From contig VBLC01000048.1 of the NCBI GenBank assembly GCA_005879315.1, positions 17,919 through 81,918 of the forward strand: DNA of 64,000 bases. The letters are read 5' to 3'. Positions 40,777 through 50,031 of the stretch are shown here, piece after piece (within the stretch, counting starts at the first letter, position 1; every line of letters begins with the position of its first letter). The translations under genes and the position numbers were made by a program. This DNA comes from Deltaproteobacteria bacterium (GTDB taxonomy: Bacteria; Myxococcota; Myxococcia; Myxococcales; 40CM-4-68-19). A model generated the notes under the pieces. That model was not told where the DNA came from and made no database searches. It saw only the letters and a list, made by a program, of their open reading frames with translations.

Positions 40777-41276
40777 AAATAGTAGTTCGCCGAGTAGTCG
40801 ATGCGCGCTTCGTCACCGACGTGCGCCGCGTCGCAGCTTGCGGAAGGCGCGACGCCGCCCACCGTGTCGATGCGCTGGATGTACGTCACCTTCGTGAACG
40901 CGCCGGACCCTTCGTTGGACCGGGCGCGCAAGAGCAGCCACGGCACCGCGTCTTGCACGGCCGAGCGCTGCAGGACCTCGCCGGCGACGCGGCTGCCGTC
41001 AGCATTCTCCCAGGTCGGGCCGCCGTAGTGGCGGCCGATCTTCGCGCCGCGCTCATCGAAGAGCTCCGCGTCGGGCGCCTTGAGCACCCATTCGAACGCC
41101 TGCGAGTCTGCCGCCTTCGCTTTGCAGGAATAGATCTGTGCGCCTCGCGCGGCCGCGCGCAGGAGCAGCTCTTGACCCTCGGGCACCTTGAGATTCTCCG
41201 GCACCGACGGTGGCCGCGGCATCGGAGCGGAAGCGCAGGCGGCCAGCATGAATGCAATGGAGAAGCGGAGGAGCAT
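40761..41276 (-). CDS. DUF3455-like lipoprotein
   Basis: MLAACAS lipobox; GAQIYSCKAK...WVLKAPDAELFDERGAKIGRHYGGPTWENADGSRVAGEV. Confidence 0.75.
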   Translation of the reverse strand: MLLRFSIAFMLAACASAPMPRPPSVPENLKVPEGQELLLRAAARGAQIYSCKAKAADSQAFEWVLKAPDAELFDERGAKIGRHYGGPTWENADGSRVAGEVLQRSAVQDAVPWLLLRARSNEGSGAFTKVTYIQRIDTVGGVAPSASCDAAHVGDEARIDYSANYYFYGAR

Positions 41277-41384
41277 GTTCGCCTCCGCCTCCTTCTACCG
41301 CCGATCACCCTCGGACGGTTTGAGTTTCGAAACATGCTCGCAATAATCGGCTGACGCCGCGACTCTTCGCTCGCGCGACGCGTC

Positions 41385-41413
41385 TTGACTCCAAAAAAAT
41401 ATTGGGGCCTACC
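41385..41413 (+). promoter_or_regulatory. Possible promoter upstream of LVIVD gene
   Basis: TTGACT-N17-CCTACC with AT-rich spacer; weak -10. Confidence 0.25.
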
Positions 41414-41448
41414 GCGGGCGCATACCTAATCACGGAGGCAGAATCGTC

Positions 41449-42996
41449 ATGACGCGATTTCTCGTGAAGCGCCCTCTTCTCGCAGTGCTTGCAGGTTTGC
41501 TCGTCCTCGGAGCAGGACGACTTGCCGCCCACGAAGACCACGACGGCGACGCAGATGAGGGCGCGAGCAGGAACATGAAGCTGGTGGGCTTCAACGACCT
41601 GCAAGCTCGCTCGGCGTACCAGCCGGTGGTCCACCAGCAGGGCGGCCGCTATATCGCTTACACCGGCCACCACGCGCTGGGGACGAATCCGCAGACCGGG
41701 GCGCCTCTGCCCTCGTTCAATCCGCTCACCGGCAAGGACGAAGAGAACGGCACGTCGATCATCGACGTCACCGATCCGCGCCGCCCGAAGTACCTCTTCC
41801 ATCTCCCGGTCCCGGACGGAAACGGAGGCGGCGCGCAGATGAACCGCGTGTGCGACGGCAAGACCCTGCCGGTGCACGACAACTTCGTCTACCTGCTGCG
41901 GACCTTCGCGAACTCCGCACAGGAGATCTGGGACGTCACCGACCCGGGCAATCCCCAGGACGTCCGCACCGTCAGGAACGGGAATCCGATCCTCGGCGCC
42001 AGCACCGGACAGCCGGGAGCCATGGCCGGGACGCACAAGAACTGGTGGGAGTGCGACACGGGCATCGCCTACCTCGTCGGCAGGCGCGGCACCGACGGCA
42101 AGGACGGATGGAAAAGCGGCAACCACATCCTGATCTACGATCTGGGCAACCCGGCCAAGCCGAAGTTCATTCGCGACTGGGCGCTCGATGGGCAGCAGCC
42201 CGGCGGCAAGATCCCACCCCACTTCACCGCGGTGCCGGCGATCCACGGGCCCATCTCGACGGGTCCGGCGGGCAACCGCGTGTACTTTGCCTACGGCGTC
42301 GGCTCGAACGGCGTGATGCAGATCGTCGATCGCAGCAAGCTGCTCGATCCCTCGATCACCGACTTCACCAGCGCGGAGCTGGGGCGGCTGGTCATGAACC
42401 CCGACAACGGCGGGCACACCAGCTGGCCCCTCGGCAAGATGACGGTCGCCGACTTGACGGTCGACACCGGCAACACTACCGGAAACGTGCGCGACATCGT
42501 GGTGGTGGTCTCGGAGGCCGGTGGGGCCTTCTGCGACGAGCCTCGCCACCTGACTTTCATGGTGGACGTCACCGCGGAGGGCAGGCCGCAGTCGATCTCC
42601 ACCTTCCAGGTGCCCGCCTCGAGCGGCAGGTTCTGCGATCGCGGCGGCCGCTTCGGCCCGCACGCGACCAATGAGGAGTTTGGGCCGCCCTTCTACCAGA
42701 AGCTCGTCTTCGTCTCGTATTTCAACGCCGGCGTGCGCGCCATCGACGTCCGCGATCCCTACAACCCGAAGCAGGCCGGCTTCTTCATCCCGGCCGTGAC
42801 CGCCAACACGGACCTGCGCTGCGGCACGCTCAACGGCGTAAAGAACGTGTGCAGGGCGGTGGTGCAGACCAACAACGTCGCGACCGACGACCGCGGGTTC
42901 GTCTACATCGTCGACCGCGCCAATACGGGGATGCACATCCTGCGGCTCACCGGCGACGCAGCGAGGATTGCCGGTCTGAACGGCGACGACCACTAG
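41449..42996 (+). CDS. LVIVD-repeat secreted protein
   Basis: Signal peptide; IIDVTDPRRPKYLFHLPVP, IWDVTDPGNPQDVRTV, AIDVRDPYNPKQAGFF. Confidence 0.82.
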   Translation: MTRFLVKRPLLAVLAGLLVLGAGRLAAHEDHDGDADEGASRNMKLVGFNDLQARSAYQPVVHQQGGRYIAYTGHHALGTNPQTGAPLPSFNPLTGKDEENGTSIIDVTDPRRPKYLFHLPVPDGNGGGAQMNRVCDGKTLPVHDNFVYLLRTFANSAQEIWDVTDPGNPQDVRTVRNGNPILGASTGQPGAMAGTHKNWWECDTGIAYLVGRRGTDGKDGWKSGNHILIYDLGNPAKPKFIRDWALDGQQPGGKIPPHFTAVPAIHGPISTGPAGNRVYFAYGVGSNGVMQIVDRSKLLDPSITDFTSAELGRLVMNPDNGGHTSWPLGKMTVADLTVDTGNTTGNVRDIVVVVSEAGGAFCDEPRHLTFMVDVTAEGRPQSISTFQVPASSGRFCDRGGRFGPHATNEEFGPPFYQKLVFVSYFNAGVRAIDVRDPYNPKQAGFFIPAVTANTDLRCGTLNGVKNVCRAVVQTNNVATDDRGFVYIVDRANTGMHILRLTGDAARIAGLNGDDH

Positions 42997-43010
42997 CAGG
43001 TCAGGTAAGT

Positions 43011-43057
43011 TGGCGGGCGCTACTGGATTCGAACCAGTGGCCTTCAGCTTCGGAGAC
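43011..43057 (-). repeat. Partial tRNA-Arg 3'-end copy (att-like direct repeat)
   Basis: tggcgggcgctactggattcgaaccagtggccttcagcttcggagac; matches 55745-55791 with one mismatch; no 5' tRNA half. Confidence 0.85.
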
Positions 43058-43162
43058 GGCTACCTGGGGGCCTTCGCCCTCTGACGCCCCACTGTTTTCA
43101 ATCAACTTGCGGTCCTGAGTGGAGCTGGATGCGCCCCACGGGAGCACATCAGATCGCCGTCT

Positions 43163-43660
43163 TCATCCAGAAGCACGCGCAGCCTTGCGGTCCTTCAGGC
43201 GCACGCTCAGCAGCTTTGTGACGCGCGCGACCGTCTCTCCCAGCCCGTTCGTGATCGTCACTTCGAAGGCAGGATTGATCTTGCCTTTGGCATCGACTTC
43301 AGCCTTCAGCGCCGCGACCTTCTCCTTCGGCAGCTCGAACCGGGCAGTGACCGTGCCGCGGCCGGGCTTGAGGAATTCGATCGTCGCGCTTTTGTCCCAA
43401 ACGAGGTAGTCGTCGCCAAGCTGCATCATCAGCATCAGCATGAAGAACGGGTCGCACATCGAGTAGAGCGAGCCGCCGAACTGCGTGCCAACGAAGTTCT
43501 GGTTGTAGGGGCGCAACTTCAACTCGACTTCCAGCGAGGTCAGATCTCGCGCAACGTGCTTCACCGAGATGCCCGCGCCGAGGTACGGCGGGTAGATGCG
43601 CATGAATTTGAGAAAGCGGTGCTGGCCGACCTTCGCGGCGAGTCGCTGCAGCAGTGCCAT
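43163..43660 (-). CDS. DUF4442-type hotdog-fold protein
   Basis: LRPYNQNFVGTQFGGSLYSMCDPFFMLMLMMQLGDDYLVWDKSATIEFLKPGRG. Confidence 0.85.
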   Translation of the reverse strand: MALLQRLAAKVGQHRFLKFMRIYPPYLGAGISVKHVARDLTSLEVELKLRPYNQNFVGTQFGGSLYSMCDPFFMLMLMMQLGDDYLVWDKSATIEFLKPGRGTVTARFELPKEKVAALKAEVDAKGKINPAFEVTITNGLGETVARVTKLLSVRLKDRKAARASG

Positions 43661-43702
43661 ACGCAGATGATGCCCGAGAACGCGCGGCGGCTCAGCTGTC
43701 GG

Positions 43703-44236
43703 TCAGGTCGACGACCCGCTTCTACCGGCCCACGAACTCCAGCAGGGCCTTGTCCCCTTGATCGCCTCGAGCGAGCGCTTTCCGCTCGCCTCGAACGGGA
43801 CGATCGCGTCGGAGTCGCCGTGGATGATCAGCGCCGGGAGGGTGATTTTCTTCAGGTCGCCGCGGAAATCCGTGCGGCTGAACGCGGCGATGCAGTCCAG
43901 CGTTCCCTTCGGCGAGGCAAACGCGGCGATGTCGCGCGCGTAGATCCGCTGCGCCTCGCTGACCTGCAGCTTGCCGCCTGCGCTGAAGAAGAGCCTGGTA
44001 AAGTCATCGACGAACGCGATGCGGTCGCGCTTCACGCCGTTTTGAAACGACGCGGCCGGTCCCTTCCATGGCTGGGACGACGACCCGAAACCGCGGCGGT
44101 CATAGGCGATCACCCGGTATCCGGCGCCGATCAGCGCAGGCACCTGGTATTCCCAAGACCGGCCGCTCAGCGGCCAGCCGTGAATGAGCACGACGGCGTG
44201 CGATGTGCTGATGCTCCGAGCCGTGCTGAAAATCAA
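43703..44236 (-). pseudogene. Alpha/beta hydrolase (haloperoxidase-like) remnant
   Basis: HGWPLSGRSWEYQVPAL...YDRRGFGSSSQPW then jump to KRDRIAFVDDFTRLFF; nucleophile-elbow segment absent, C-terminus truncated after FEASGKRSLEAIKGT. Confidence 0.7.
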
Positions 44237-44302
44237 GCCTTCCTGCGCAGGTACGACAGCCCGCGATGGCTACCGCTCGATTCCGCGTTTCTCCTCCGCT
44301 GG

Positions 44303-45292
44303 TCAGCTTCCGTCGCGTCCCTGCATGTTCTCGAAGAACAGGTCCTTCCAGCTCGCCGGCCGCTCCTTGATCCGGCCGGTGCGGTGCATGAACGTCGCCG
44401 TCCGCAGGACACCGTGGGGAGTGGTCGTGAATCTCATGCGCGGATCGCTGAGGATCGCTTCGATCTCCGCCGCGCTTTCCGACGCCTGCGCGAGCCGTTT
44501 GTAGATCCCCGCCGCCGCGGGCTTGTCCTTGTTGATGAGCTCGATGGCTTCCTCGAGCGCTTCGACGAAGGCTTGCTGCGCGCGCGGATTCCTCTCGCGG
44601 AACTGCGTGCGCGTCCAGACGGCGTTCAGCGTCGCGGGGCCACCCAGGACGTCGTACGTGGAAAGAATTGCGTGCAGGCCGGGATTTCGCAGCTCGCGCT
44701 CCATGAATGGCGGCGAGGAGAAGTGGGCGGTGAGCGCTGCGCTTCCGGAAAGGAGCGCAATCGTCGCGTCGGGGTGTGCCATCCCCACCGTCAGCGGATC
44801 GAGCTTGTCGAAGCTCGCCTCGCCGAATTCCTTTGCCGCCGCCATCTGGAGCGCGATGGCCTGGTTGGAGATCTTCACGGCCGTGACGGCGATCTTGTCC
44901 TGCGGACCGAAGTCGCGAACGGAGTGGATCTCCGACCTGCGCACGACCAGGTCGTTGGGCATGTCGCCGAGCGCGCCGACGGCCCGGACCGCGCCGCGCG
45001 TCTTCGACCAGAGCATCACCAGCGAGGGGATGCCGCCCGCAGCGAAGTCGACCTGGCCCGCGAGCAGCGCGTCGTTGATGGCGTTGATGGCGCCGAGCCG
45101 CGTCCAGCTCACGCGCACCGACGCCCCGATGCGCTGCGAATGCGCCTCGACCAGGCTGCGATCGCGCATCACCATCAACGGCAAGAAGGCGATGCCGTAC
45201 TGCTCGACGACGCGGATCTCGACAGGCTCTGCGCGCGCCGCAAGCGCGCAGAGGAGCAAACCGGGCAGAGTCCTTCGCACCGTGCCGCTCAT
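44303..45292 (-). CDS. ABC transporter substrate-binding protein (NitT/TauT-like), orphan
   Basis: Signal-like N-term; VEIRVVEQYGIAFLPLMVMRDRSLVEAHSQRIGASVRVSWTRLGAINAINDALLAGQVDFAAGGIPSLV. Confidence 0.8.
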   Translation of the reverse strand: MSGTVRRTLPGLLLCALAARAEPVEIRVVEQYGIAFLPLMVMRDRSLVEAHSQRIGASVRVSWTRLGAINAINDALLAGQVDFAAGGIPSLVMLWSKTRGAVRAVGALGDMPNDLVVRRSEIHSVRDFGPQDKIAVTAVKISNQAIALQMAAAKEFGEASFDKLDPLTVGMAHPDATIALLSGSAALTAHFSSPPFMERELRNPGLHAILSTYDVLGGPATLNAVWTRTQFRERNPRAQQAFVEALEEAIELINKDKPAAAGIYKRLAQASESAAEIEAILSDPRMRFTTTPHGVLRTATFMHRTGRIKERPASWKDLFFENMQGRDGS

Positions 45293-45383
45293 GGTCGCCC
45301 CGCGGCAGAGTAGCAGACCCGAGGCCTGACGATCATGAGTCAGATAATCCAGCCCATCGTTTTCGAGAAAGTTTGTTACCCGG

Positions 45384-45480
45384 TTGTTACCAACTGGCTC
45401 TCGCACCGCGGCGGCGCTCTTGAGCGTCCGCCAGGTCGCGGCTCAGCTCGGCGTGTGCACGGCGACCGTGTACCGGTTGG
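45384..45480 (+). pseudogene. Excisionase-like helix-turn-helix fragment
   Basis: TAAALLSVRQVAAQLGVCTATVYRLG, then similarity stops abruptly at the MntA-like frame. Confidence 0.5.
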
Positions 45481-45510
45481 GAACATCAGGCAGAGCTCGA
45501 AGGGCTCGGA

Positions 45511-45738
45511 GTGCGCTCGCTCGATCTCTTCGGTTCCATCGCGCGCGGCGACTCGGGCGCAGATAGCGATGTGGACCTTCTAGTCGAGTTCGACCGGCCG
45601 GTCGGCCTTTTCCAGTTCTTCCGCGTCCAGCGCAGGCTCGAGGCCATCGTTGGGCGACCCGTCGATCTGGTCATGAAGGACGCGATCAAGCGCCAGCTGC
45701 GCACGCGAATCCTTGCCGAGGCGGTCAGTGCCACCTAG
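45511..45738 (+). CDS. MntA-type nucleotidyltransferase, N-terminally truncated
   Basis: GVRSLDLFGSIARGDSGADSDVDLLVEFDRPVGLFQFF: GS..RG...SDVDL motif; upstream frame reads HQAELEGL without a normal start. Confidence 0.7.
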   Translation: MRSLDLFGSIARGDSGADSDVDLLVEFDRPVGLFQFFRVQRRLEAIVGRPVDLVMKDAIKRQLRTRILAEAVSAT

Positions 45739-45859
45739 AGAGTGGCGCCTCCGCATCGAAGACATCCTGGCGGCGGTCGAGCGCGTGCAGCGCACCACCA
45801 TCAGCACCCCGCGAAGGACCCGGCTCGCCTCGCTCTTCAGGCGGGCACTGGAAGCGTGA
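45728..45859 (+). pseudogene. HepT N-terminal remnant
   Basis: GTG start; VPPREWRLRIEDILAAVERVQR then divergent short tail; overlaps mntA stop. Confidence 0.5.
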
Positions 45860-47540
45860 ACCAGAAGCGCGATCCTTTTCCGGGTTCGCTCGCGACGCCC
45901 ATCTCACCGCCGTGCGCGCGCACGATCTCGCGGGAGATGTACAAACCGAGCCCGATGCCCTCGCCCTTGGTGCCCGGCACGCGGAAGAACTTCTCGAAGA
46001 TGCGCTCGCGATACTCGGGCGCGATGCCCTGACCCTGGTCGGCCACCTCGAAGCGCACCTGCTTGCCGTTCGCCTGCGCGCGCACCGTCACGTCGGTGCC
46101 GCGCGCGCTGTGGCGGACGGCGTTACTGATCAGGTTGTCGAAGACCAACCCCACGCGCTCCGGGTCTGCCAGCACCGGCAGCACCGGCTCTGTGATCTCC
46201 ACCCGCAGCTTGACGCCCGCCTCCGCCGCGCCGTCCTCACGCACCGCCACCGCCCCCTCGACCAGCGCCTTGGAAGAGATGGGCGCCGGCTCGACCTCGA
46301 CCTTGCCCGCCTGGATGCGCGAGAGGTCGAGCAGGTCGTCGACGATGCCCTGCAGCCGCTCGCAGTCCTCGCGCGCGGCGAAGAGCATCTCCGCCTGCGC
46401 GTCGTTGATGCGGCCCACCGTGCCCTCGACGAGAATGTGGATGGCCATGCGCAGCGAGGTGAGCGGCGTGCGGAACTCGTGCGCGACAGTGGCGACCAGG
46501 TCGTTCTTCAGCTCGTCGAAGCGCAACAGGCGCGTCACGTCCTGCAGCACCACGGTCGCGCCGCTGACCGCGCCCTGCTCGGAATAGAGCGGCGCGCCGC
46601 GCGGCAAGAGGCGCCTGTCGCGCAGCGGTACCGCCTCCTCCAGCCCGCGTGGCACGTACGCGCCCTTCCCGCCCACCACGTGCAGCCGCACCCTCTCGAT
46701 GGCCTCGCGCACCTGCGGCTCGGCGCGCCCCAGCGGATCGGGTCCGGCCTGGATCTGCAGGCTGGTCTCCGCGCTCTGGTTGACGTTGAGCACGCGCCCG
46801 TCCACTCCCAGCACCAGCACCGGATCGGGCAGGCTGTCGATGGCCGCCTGCGACGCCTGCTGCGCCTGGAGCAACTCGCCCAGCGAGCTATTGCGGTACT
46901 CGCGCAGCTTGTCGGCCATGGTGTCGAACTCGCGGCCCAGGCGCGCGATCTCGTCCTCGCCCGCGATGCGCGCGCGGGTGTCGAGATCGCCCTCGCCGAT
47001 GCGGCGCACCGCCATGGAGAGCCGCGAGAGCGGCCGCAGTGCGCGGTTGGTCAACGCCGCCGAGGAGACGAGCCCGAACAAGAGCCCGATCACGGTGGCG
47101 AAGACCAACAGCGACTGGTTGCTCTCGGCTGTGCGCTGCGCCTGCTCGCTTTTCTGCACCATCGCGTCCTGGTTGATCTCGAGGATGCGCTGCGCGGCGT
47201 CGCGCACCTGCGCGTAGCGCGGCTGGCCCTGCTGGTACGCGGTCCACTCCTGCCGCAGCCGCTCGGTCAGCTCCTTCTCGCCCGGCTCGGTGAGGTTATC
47301 CTCCTGCGCTTTCAGCTCGGCCTCGAACTGCGCGGCGGCCTCGGGCGAGCGCTTGCGATCCATCTGCTCCAGCGCGTCCTTCATCCGCTGCGCCGCCAGT
47401 ACGCTGCGGTAATTGTCCTTGAGGATGCGCTGCGAGCTGCGGCCCAGCTCGCTCAGCGTGCGCAGGGCCACTACTCCGAGGAGCGCGAGCACCAGCGCCA
47501 GCGGCGCCTGGGCGAGGAGCAGCTTGCTGCGCAGGCTCAC
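45837..47540 (-). CDS. Membrane histidine kinase (HAMP, PAS, HisKA, HATPase)
   Basis: GTG start; LLFGLVSSAALTNRALRPL HAMP; VATVAHEFRTPLTSLRMAI H-box; GIGLGLYISREIVRAHGG; GTGA overlap with kdpD-like gene. Confidence 0.9.
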   Translation of the reverse strand: MSLRSKLLLAQAPLALVLALLGVVALRTLSELGRSSQRILKDNYRSVLAAQRMKDALEQMDRKRSPEAAAQFEAELKAQEDNLTEPGEKELTERLRQEWTAYQQGQPRYAQVRDAAQRILEINQDAMVQKSEQAQRTAESNQSLLVFATVIGLLFGLVSSAALTNRALRPLSRLSMAVRRIGEGDLDTRARIAGEDEIARLGREFDTMADKLREYRNSSLGELLQAQQASQAAIDSLPDPVLVLGVDGRVLNVNQSAETSLQIQAGPDPLGRAEPQVREAIERVRLHVVGGKGAYVPRGLEEAVPLRDRRLLPRGAPLYSEQGAVSGATVVLQDVTRLLRFDELKNDLVATVAHEFRTPLTSLRMAIHILVEGTVGRINDAQAEMLFAAREDCERLQGIVDDLLDLSRIQAGKVEVEPAPISSKALVEGAVAVREDGAAEAGVKLRVEITEPVLPVLADPERVGLVFDNLISNAVRHSARGTDVTVRAQANGKQVRFEVADQGQGIAPEYRERIFEKFFRVPGTKGEGIGLGLYISREIVRAHGGEMGVASEPGKGSRFWFTLPVPA

Positions 47541-48766
47541 TGCTCCTCCTCGAAGGAGACGATGTGCAGGTCGAGATCGGTGGCCTCGCGCAAGAGCCGG
47601 GTCAAAACCGACCCGAAGAGCACCTGCCTCCACCACGGCTGCAGCGATCGCCCGAGGATCAGCCGCGACACCCCGTGCGTGCGGGCAAAGTCGAGGATGG
47701 CCTGCGCCGGATCGTCGGACTTGAGCCGCACCACCTCCGCCCCCAGCTCGCGGGCCTTCTCGATGTTGGCGAGCAGGTGCCGCTGCGCCTCGGAGTCGAT
47801 CAGCTCGGGCGACTCGCGCGGCGTCTCAACGTAGACCACGTACCAGTCGGTGTTGAGCCGCCCCGCCATCCGCGAGCCGCGCTCGAGCAGCGTCTTGGCG
47901 CGCGGCGGGTTGGAGGCGAGGCACACCATCACCCGCCCCGCCGGCCTCGACTGCGGCTCGGTCGGGCGGGCAGCGCGGTCGAGGCTCTCGGCCACCTCGC
48001 GGAGCGCCAGCTCGCGCAGCGTGGCCAGGTTCTGGTCCTTGAAGAAGTTCTCCAGCGCCCAGGGAATCTTGTCCGCCGCGTAGATCTTTCCCTGTTTCAA
48101 TCTTTCCTGGAGATCCTCGACGGCCAGGTCCAGGTTCACCACCTGATCCGCTTGCTTGAGAAAACCGTCGGGCACCGTCTCGCGCACCGTCACGCCGGTG
48201 GCGCGCTCGATCAGTCCGTTCAAGGATTCCAGGTGCTGCACGTTGAGCGCGCCGATGATGTTGATGCCCGCGTCGAGCAGCGCCAGCACGTCCTGCCAGC
48301 GCTTGCGATTCTGCGAGCCCGGCGCGTTGGTGTGGGCGAACTCGTCCACCACCGCGATCTGCGGCTTGCGCGCGACAACCGCCTGGAGATCCATCTCCTC
48401 CACCTGAACGCCGCGGTACTCGATGCGCTTGCGCGGCACCACTTCCAGTCCCTCGATCAGCGCGATGGTATCGGCGCGGCCGTGCGGCTCGACGAAGCCC
48501 ACCACCACGTCCACGCCGCGGCGCCGCAGATCGTGCGCCTCCTGCAGCATGCGGTAAGTCTTGCCCACTCCCGCCGCGAAGCCGACGTAGAGCTTGAGCC
48601 GGCCGCGGCGGGCGCGCTCGACCAGCTCGAGGAAGTCCTCGGGTCGGCGCGCGGTCTCAGCCGTCTTCGTACTTCCTCCGCTTGCGCCAGAGGGTGCTGG
48701 AATCGAGTCCGAGGATGCGCGCCGCCTCCTCTTGCGTCTTGCTCCGCGCCAGCACGCGCAGGACAT
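47537..48766 (-). CDS. kdpD: KdpD sensor-domain protein (P-loop KdpD domain + Usp domain, no kinase); start uncertain
   Basis: RGRLKLYVGFAAGVGKTYRMLQEAHDLRRRGVDVVVGFVEPHGR; VVDEFAHTNAPGSQNRKRWQDV; C-term Usp SRLILGRSLQPWWRQVLFGSV. No ATG/GTG/TTG close to the upstream gene's stop. Confidence 0.85.
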   Translation of the reverse strand: MSCACWRGARRKRRRRASSDSIPAPSGASGGSTKTAETARRPEDFLELVERARRGRLKLYVGFAAGVGKTYRMLQEAHDLRRRGVDVVVGFVEPHGRADTIALIEGLEVVPRKRIEYRGVQVEEMDLQAVVARKPQIAVVDEFAHTNAPGSQNRKRWQDVLALLDAGINIIGALNVQHLESLNGLIERATGVTVRETVPDGFLKQADQVVNLDLAVEDLQERLKQGKIYAADKIPWALENFFKDQNLATLRELALREVAESLDRAARPTEPQSRPAGRVMVCLASNPPRAKTLLERGSRMAGRLNTDWYVVYVETPRESPELIDSEAQRHLLANIEKARELGAEVVRLKSDDPAQAILDFARTHGVSRLILGRSLQPWWRQVLFGSVLTRLLREATDLDLHIVSFEEEQ

Positions 48767-50021
48767 GCTCGCGCTCGATCTCCTCGGCGGTGAAATCGCC
48801 GCCCAGCGCCGGTCTGCCCGCGGCGTGAGCGGCGATGCGATCGGGGAACGCCTCGGGCGCGAGCCGTTGGCCGGGGCTGAGGATGACCGCGCGCTCGATG
48901 GCGTTGCGCAGCTCGCGTACGTTGCCGGGCCAGGGATAGGCCAGGAGCGCCTTCTCCGCTTCCGGCGTCAGCTCGGGCGGCGCGCGGCGGCCGGCGCGGG
49001 CGAAGAAGGCGAGGAAACGGAAAGCCAGCGGCAGGATCTCGTCCTGGCGATCGCGCAGCGCCGGAACGGTCAGCTCCACCACATTGAGCCGGAAGAGGAG
49101 GTCCTCGCGAAAGTGGCCCTCGCGCACCGCGACGTCCAGGTCGCGGTTGGTGGCGGCGACGATGCGCACGTTGGCCGTGCGCGTGCGCGACTCGCCGATG
49201 CGCTCGAACTGCTTGTCCTGCAAGAAGCGCAGCAGCTTGACCTGGATTCCTCCGGGGATTTCGCCCACCTCGTCGAGAAAGAGCGTCCCGCCTTCGGCCG
49301 CCTCGACGCGGCCGGGCCGATCGCGGACCGCGCCAGTGAACGCGCCCTTGGCATGGCCGAACATCTCGCTCGCCAAGAGCTCCTCGGAAAGCGCCGGACA
49401 GTTGACGACGAAGAAGGGCCGGTCGCGCCGCGGACTCATGCGGTGCAGTGCGCGGGCCAGCACGCTCTTGCCGGTGCCGCTCTCGCCGCGCAAGAGCACC
49501 GGCACGTCGTGGGCAGCAGCGCGCGAAACGACTTCCATCACCGCGCGCATCGGCGCGCTGGAAGTCTCCAGGCTGACTTCCGGGGCGGCGTCTGCCAGCT
49601 GCTCTTCCAGATCGAGGAGGCGTTGTTCCAGATCGCGACGCGCGCGGGCCGCCTCGATCACGCGCTTGATCTGCGCCGGGGTGAACGGCTTGGGCAGGTA
49701 ATCCTTGGCCCCGCGCTTGATCGCCTCCACCGCGGTGTCGAAGGCCGCGTAGGCGGTGATCATCACCACGTCGAGCCCCGGCCGCTCGGCCAGGAGCCGG
49801 GGCAACAGATCTAGGCCGTCCTCGCGGCCGAGCCGCAGGTCGACCAGCGCCACGTCGTGCGGCGCGCGGGCCAGCGCCTCCAGCGCCGAGGCGGGCGAGC
49901 CGGCCTCCGTCACCTGGCAACCCAGGCCCTGCAGGCAGACCACCAGCGTCTTGCGGATGTTGCGCTCGTCGTCCACTACCAGGACGCGCAGGGCAGGCCG
50001 CGATTCCATGGTCTCCATCAT
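48657..50021 (-). CDS. NtrC-family sigma-54-interacting response regulator
   Basis: REC LVVDDERNIRK/VALVDLRLG; AAA+ GESGTGKSVLARALH, GAFTGA, FLDEVGEIP; C-terminal Fis-type HTH. Confidence 0.93.
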   Translation of the reverse strand: MMETMESRPALRVLVVDDERNIRKTLVVCLQGLGCQVTEAGSPASALEALARAPHDVALVDLRLGREDGLDLLPRLLAERPGLDVVMITAYAAFDTAVEAIKRGAKDYLPKPFTPAQIKRVIEAARARRDLEQRLLDLEEQLADAAPEVSLETSSAPMRAVMEVVSRAAAHDVPVLLRGESGTGKSVLARALHRMSPRRDRPFFVVNCPALSEELLASEMFGHAKGAFTGAVRDRPGRVEAAEGGTLFLDEVGEIPGGIQVKLLRFLQDKQFERIGESRTRTANVRIVAATNRDLDVAVREGHFREDLLFRLNVVELTVPALRDRQDEILPLAFRFLAFFARAGRRAPPELTPEAEKALLAYPWPGNVRELRNAIERAVILSPGQRLAPEAFPDRIAAHAAGRPALGGDFTAEEIEREHVLRVLARSKTQEEAARILGLDSSTLWRKRRKYEDG

Positions 50022-50031
50022 CGCGCGCACC

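Noticed and set aside
43011-43090. Second functional tRNA-Arg gene
   Set aside because: Only the 3' half (anticodon arm to CCA) is present; no D-arm or 5' acceptor strand follows.
45340-45412. GTTACC direct repeat (gttacccggttgttacc) as recombinase arm sites
   Set aside because: Short and only two copies; could simply be residual coding sequence of the lost element.
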